A stretch of 64,000 nt of DNA, taken from contig NMRA01000064.1 in assembly GCA_002633005.1 (NCBI GenBank), positions 478,523 to 542,522 of the forward strand, in the 5' to 3' direction. The DNA comes from Phoronis australis. Lineage: Eukaryota; Phoronida; Phoronidae. The notes beneath the pieces were generated by a model that saw nothing but the letters and a program-made list of their open reading frames with translations, searched no databases and was not told where the DNA came from. The translations under genes were made by a program, and so were the position numbers. Positions 60,701-64,000 of the stretch are shown here, in pieces (within the stretch, counting starts at the first letter, position 1; each line of letters begins with the position of its first letter).

Positions 60701-62999
60701 ATATGATGTCAGTGCTCCAGTACTTGACGATTTTTTGGGATGTTTTGACTTGTGGAGCATTCCATGCCTTGAGCAGCTGTCAGAGTGAAATATGTGCGTT
60801 GTTGTTGATTGCTGATCTTCTTAAACTTCTTTTCTTCAGATTACAAATGAGTACCCTGAAAACGGTTTCACCCAGTCGTTCTGTGAGAAAACAGCAGAAG
60901 CAGATATCATCTACGCCTGTGTCAGCTGTTAAACGTACAAAGGACGCATCTTTTGTCTCGTCATCTGGAAAGGCAATAACGCCTGTTAATCAAAGTTTGG
61001 TAAGTACAACAGGCATCTTGTGTGAGGTGTAACATGCATACCCTTCCTTCTTGTTGTCTTCGTCCAGCTTCACCCTCCCTCTAGTAAGCATGCTGTATTA
61101 TTTGACCTTCTAGTTGTCACCCTCCCTCTAGTATGCTCTGTAAACAAGTAATTATTGCTCAGCTCAGCTGTATTTTGCCCTTGTTAAGAAAGTGAATATA
61201 CTTTTGATGAATGATCTACCTTTGAGATTATCTTAGTGTCAGCAGTAAGGAAAATGGTAGATTTATTATTCATCTCTTGCATTTCATTTTGGTATTCAAA
61301 ACTGGTATGTGAGTATTTCAGCCAAGTTTCAAGAGATAAGCACCAGGAGATTGGAAATGAAAAATTCATTGAGTTTTTTCCTGATGTAAAGTTATCCGTG
61401 ACATTGGGTTTCTATTTCTGATTTTTATGCATGAAAGCCAAAAATGGAACCAAGCGTAGGATGTTTTTTTACTGAAAAATTGACACTATTTAGCGGCACA
61501 CAGTCTGGTTACCCAGAATTCTAATACCTCCATTTCACCATTACTTTCTTCCGTAGGGTCTCACTTTGAAGACCCCTGGGTCACTATTGAAGAGTGGCGT
61601 GGTTAGCAAGGTAAGGAAGGCAGTCACTGATGAACAAAAGGGTGCAAAGCGCCCGGCCAAAAGACAGAAAAGAAACATTGAGGAGGATCAAGACTTTGAA
61701 GGTGTGCACTGTGGTATATTTCATACTCTTCCCAACTATAGAATTTCTTGTCCGATTTTTTTCTATACCTGGAATTATCATACAAAATATGACATTTGAC
61801 AATTTTGATTTTTTAAATATGAGATTGTATAGATCATTTAGGCTTTTGTGGTTAGAGGGAAATAAATGTGCAGGCTCAATAAAACATTTCATGACGTCTG
61901 CTCGTAAGGTTTGTGTACATGGTCATGAATGCAGCTTCACATTTTCAAAGTTTCTTAATAGAATTTTCTTTGTAATTCAAAATAAAAAGTTGAAATCATT
62001 TGACCAGGTCCCTATTTAGTGATATATATGATTCATTGCTAGTTTAGTTTTCTCCGTATATACTGGGGAACCCAATGGTCGTCCGCCTAAGCATGAAACC
62101 GACTTGCTGTTGTACTCACCGAATTATTCCACTTCAAAGTTATGATCTGAATAGGATTCGATTTAACTCTCACAGATATACCGCATTCATCGATTCGGAA
62201 GTTTTCTTTAATTTGTGCCGAGTTATTTCAAATGTGCACTGCCTTCGGCAGCCATTTTATTGTGACACCTAAGGTCGTCATATGCTGCCCCCTTTTGTAA
62301 AAACTGAGAAACATGCAGAAAAAGGCCAACGAAGTAATGAAAATTGCAACAGCCTGTTTTTATTGACATAAACTCGATTTGAAGCTTTGATGTTGAGCTC
62401 TGCACTGTGGTTTCCAATAAAAGCCAATTGGACAACATTTCAATGCAGTTTAATGGTGAATGCGTGAGGCAAAAATGTTAAGAACCCAGCGTATCGCATT
62501 TGTCTGCGGATTTTTCCTTTGGCCTTCTAGATCCTACTAGTGCCTGGGACAAACAGATACATTGCATAAACAAACCCTGGATCATGTTTTGTGTCCCGTC
62601 GGAAGAAAATTTAAATTCGAAAACATCTTCTGAAAACGCACAAAAAAGTGTATTAGTAAAATCGACTGATTTTTAAGTGGTTTTAAAAAACAATCGGTAA
62701 ACTCACCGATTTTTTTGATACGTGTCTCTTCCGATAAGTTAGTACCTAACGTGCACACGAGCACTCCAAATTGGAACGCTAAGTCCCGCGTGGTTGCACT
62801 GCACGCGAAACAAGATGGCGGACGACCTTTGGAGCCTGACGACAATAGGTAACCGGACTATATATACATATTAATCTTTGACATCTGTTTCAGATACGAC
62901 AGTTAACATGTGGCAGGGTACCAGACGACGTCTGCCAGGTCACATGATGGACCTCGATATTTTGTTGAACGAGATAGAGGCAGAATGCTTTACATTCAA
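54795..62999 (+). CDS. CENP-U-like kinetochore protein, partial (5' and 3' exons missing)
   Basis: Exons: 54795-54921, 55682-55802 (or its duplicate 57075-57195), 58207-58531, 60840-60999, 61557-61701, 62894-62999. All have GT/AG borders and their phases chain correctly. The N-terminal part is disordered and Ser-rich (LSHSQSSDLSLSSHSQ) with SP/TP sites (SPIPVVIRSPTP). It then has QEFETLQSSQHAIATEH, a very acidic stretch (DRGDEDEDDDD) and basic nuclear-signal-like runs (KRPAKRQKR). The last exon, VNMW followed 13 residues later by DLDILLNEIE, resembles the start of the conserved CENP-U domain (V-x-I-W, then ELxIVLxEFE). CENP-U belongs to the inner kinetochore CENP-O/P/Q/U/R group. The identification rests mainly on this one short exon and on the general layout. 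The coiled-coil C-terminal part would lie beyond 64000. It could be another nuclear protein. Confidence 0.6.
55682..55802 (+). CDS. Exon of the CENP-U-like gene, allelic copy 1
   Basis: 121 bp, acceptor TTTGCAG and donor CTG|GTGGGT. It encodes EESVFVSPNKSQGQWTRQSP and then IPVVIRSPTPQVIPETQPSP. The only coding difference from 57075-57195 is synonymous (CGA to CGG, Arg), whereas the antisense frame changes Ser to Pro. That supports this strand as the coding one. Confidence 0.7.
55940..55971 (+). repeat. AAT microsatellite
   Basis: Run of aat units after the exon; the allelic copy at about 57334-57364 has a different length and interruptions. Confidence 0.9.
56098..56406 (+). repeat. Truncated copy of the CTCF-motif repeat, left of a gap
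   Basis: It starts with a near-perfect palindrome (tgcgcccacatatttatatg then tggacgca), followed by cgtccgtccgtacgggcgg and one motif GTGCCCCCTAGTGGC at 56297-56311. It matches the first 300 bp of 58788-60620 and stops at the gap. It is absent from the allelic copy at 57490. Confidence 0.7.
56408..57490. repeat. 1.1-kb direct duplicate right of the gap at 56407
   Basis: Second copy of 55016-56097; it starts immediately after the single N at 56407. Confidence 0.85.
57075..57195 (+). CDS. Exon of the CENP-U-like gene, allelic copy 2
   Basis: Identical in length and splice sites to 55682-55802 and encodes the same peptide. With 121 bp each, the two copies cannot be spliced in series without a frameshift, so only one belongs in a transcript. 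Confidence 0.7.
58788..60620 (+). repeat. Dispersed repeat built of about 147-bp units, each with a CTCF-like motif
   Basis: Motifs of the form GCCCCCTAGTGGC or its variants start at 58999, 59142, 59306, 59451, 59595, 59741 (degenerate), 59889, 60009 and 60501. Seven of the eight steps fall between 120 and 164 bp, mostly 143-148. Every third unit is most alike (ccccctagtg/ccccctgttg followed by gcaattttag at 58999 and 59451), giving a higher-order period of about 445 bp. Each unit also carries a gtatctccnaaaccgcttt-like stretch and a ttttcataaaattttg-like stretch. It lies in the intron between 58531 and 60840. No coding capacity. Confidence 0.7.
62057..62135 (+). repeat. Inverted dispersed repeat, copy 2 (other at 52646-52724)
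   Basis: gtatatactggggaacccaa through gtcgtccgcctaagcatgaa to attattccacttca is the reverse complement of 52646-52724. It lies in the intron between 61701 and 62894. Confidence 0.7.
62707..62845 (-). CDS. Possible first exon of an antisense gene, unconfirmed
   Basis: From an ATG at 62845 (minus strand), 46 codons run to a consensus donor (ATCG|GTGAGT). The peptide starts MSSGSKGRPPSCFACSATTR and contains a CxxC. The base composition is more CpG-rich than the surroundings. No downstream exon was recognised and no family is evident. It overlaps a plus-strand ATGGCGGAC start candidate at 62815, so it may be a promoter region read by chance. Confidence 0.2.
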
Positions 63000-63845
63000 G
63001 TAAATATTATTGCCGCCTTTTCTACCTTGAGATTATATGTCTGGGCGTCATCACCCCTTCTACAAAACTGCTTGAAGTATCTTCGCGAAATTTTGTAGAC
63101 ATGTTGCTGTGGTAAAATGTCACTAATTCCATTCCAAAATAATTGCCAATTTTGTTCTTTTTCATTTTCAAGGACTTCTAACATGGCTGTTGATGCCCAC
63201 ACTTTTTCAAAAAAATTGTCTTATGGTAGCTAGCGTAAACATGGAAAAGCATTAATTTGGTGATACATATTCTTGAATTACCTTTTTACGTCACTTTTAC
63301 CTTTTTGTGTCAATATCAACTTTTTGCATCTGCTTATGTTTATGTAACAACTACGTCCATTCTCTAGTGCGTGAAAATGTTTGAAATGTTAGCACTACTT
63401 ATGTATTTGGCATTTGTAATGCTCTTGGATTGTTGAGTTATTGTTACAGTATCTTTTAATCATTGTTTTTTTTTCATTTTCCACCACAGACTTTATTGTG
63501 GTTTCTCAAAATCTTGAACTGAACCTGACGAAAAATGAACCGACTATTCACATATCTAGATGACAACATCTCAGAACTCCAACCAATAAAACGTACAGTT
63601 ATTTCTATATTATTAGTGTTTTCAGTATTATCACTAAATATTTAGTTGGCACATGAATATATATTGCCTCTGACATTCCATAATAATTGCACAACAACCC
63701 ACAAGCTCAAAAAATTTGATGTTTGTGATATTCAATGACTTTTGTGTACTGCTGTATCTACATTTTAAGCTACGTAAAAAGATGACTTGCTGACTTCCCT
63801 TCTTGGGGTCATTTTCACTCACTTTCACATTATACAAACTTACGT
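63000..63845. other. Intron or 3' part of the CENP-U-like locus, nothing recognised
   Basis: It follows the donor AA|GTAAAT at 63000. No in-phase exon encoding the expected coiled coil was seen before the end of the window. Confidence 0.35.
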
Positions 63846-64000
63846 TTTGTATGACAGCTACCATTTTACAGAGTTTTGTATGACAGCTACCATTATACAA
63901 AGGTTTGTATGACAGCTACCATTATGCAAAGGTTTGTATGACGGCTACCATTATGCAAAGGTTTGTATGACAGCTACCATTATACAAAGTTTTGTATGAC
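63846..64000 (+). repeat. 29-bp minisatellite running off the window end
   Basis: The unit ttttgtatgacagctaccat followed by tatacaaag is repeated more than five times at a 29-bp period with few variants. The array continues past 64000. Confidence 0.93.

Noticed and set aside
61-64000. CRISPR arrays, bacterial operons, integrated virus
   Set aside because: No spaced identical repeats, no prokaryotic gene layout and no recognisable viral gene; the spliced genes show a eukaryotic chromosome.

Overview
This is a gene-sparse, AT-rich metazoan nuclear sequence. Its short exons sit between GT...AG introns of up to 9 kb, and it holds many degenerate transposons and dispersed repeats. The gene content and marine-type repeats (blocks rich in cgtcgtccgt, many MITEs, a truncated non-LTR retrotransposon) suggest a highly heterozygous marine invertebrate, perhaps an invertebrate deuterostome. 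The species cannot be fixed from the sequence.

Four protein-coding loci can be read by splicing. (1) A 111-bp first coding exon of a PDZ protein lies on the minus strand at 8415-8525; the rest of the gene appears to lie beyond base 1. (2) A complete ALP-type PDZ-LIM gene lies on the plus strand at 14348-35169: PDZ, ZM motif, linker, one LIM domain, with two alternative exons carrying the first zinc-binding CxxC. (3) A complete 11-exon gene for an ACL4-like TPR protein, the putative dedicated chaperone of ribosomal protein L4, lies on the minus strand at 51020-38904. (4) A partial plus-strand gene at 54795-62999 has a serine-rich, acidic and basic N-terminal half and a last visible exon resembling the start of the conserved domain of the kinetochore protein CENP-U.

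Loci 1 and 2 are head to head and their first exons have the same length and phase, which suggests an inverted duplication of a PDZ-LIM gene. Loci 2 and 3 converge on a 3.7-kb intergenic stretch. Loci 3 and 4 diverge from a repeat-rich 3.8-kb stretch.

Four gaps (1335, 44818-45003, 52645, 56407) are each flanked by near-identical direct repeats of 0.6 to 2.2 kb. The likely reading is that unmerged allelic contig ends were placed side by side, so the doubled exons of loci 3 and 4 are probably assembly artefacts. Real repeats include two copies of a MITE with long terminal inverted repeats, a MITE with TAA target-site duplications, a 1.45-kb TIR element, a 144-bp near-perfect palindrome, tRNA-derived fragments and several minisatellites. 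A dispersed repeat family also carries CTCF-like motifs (CCACTAGGGGGC) about every 145 bp. Its arrays in loci 3 and 4 point toward each other. All splice models here are read by eye from frame, phase and splice-site consensus, without transcript support.
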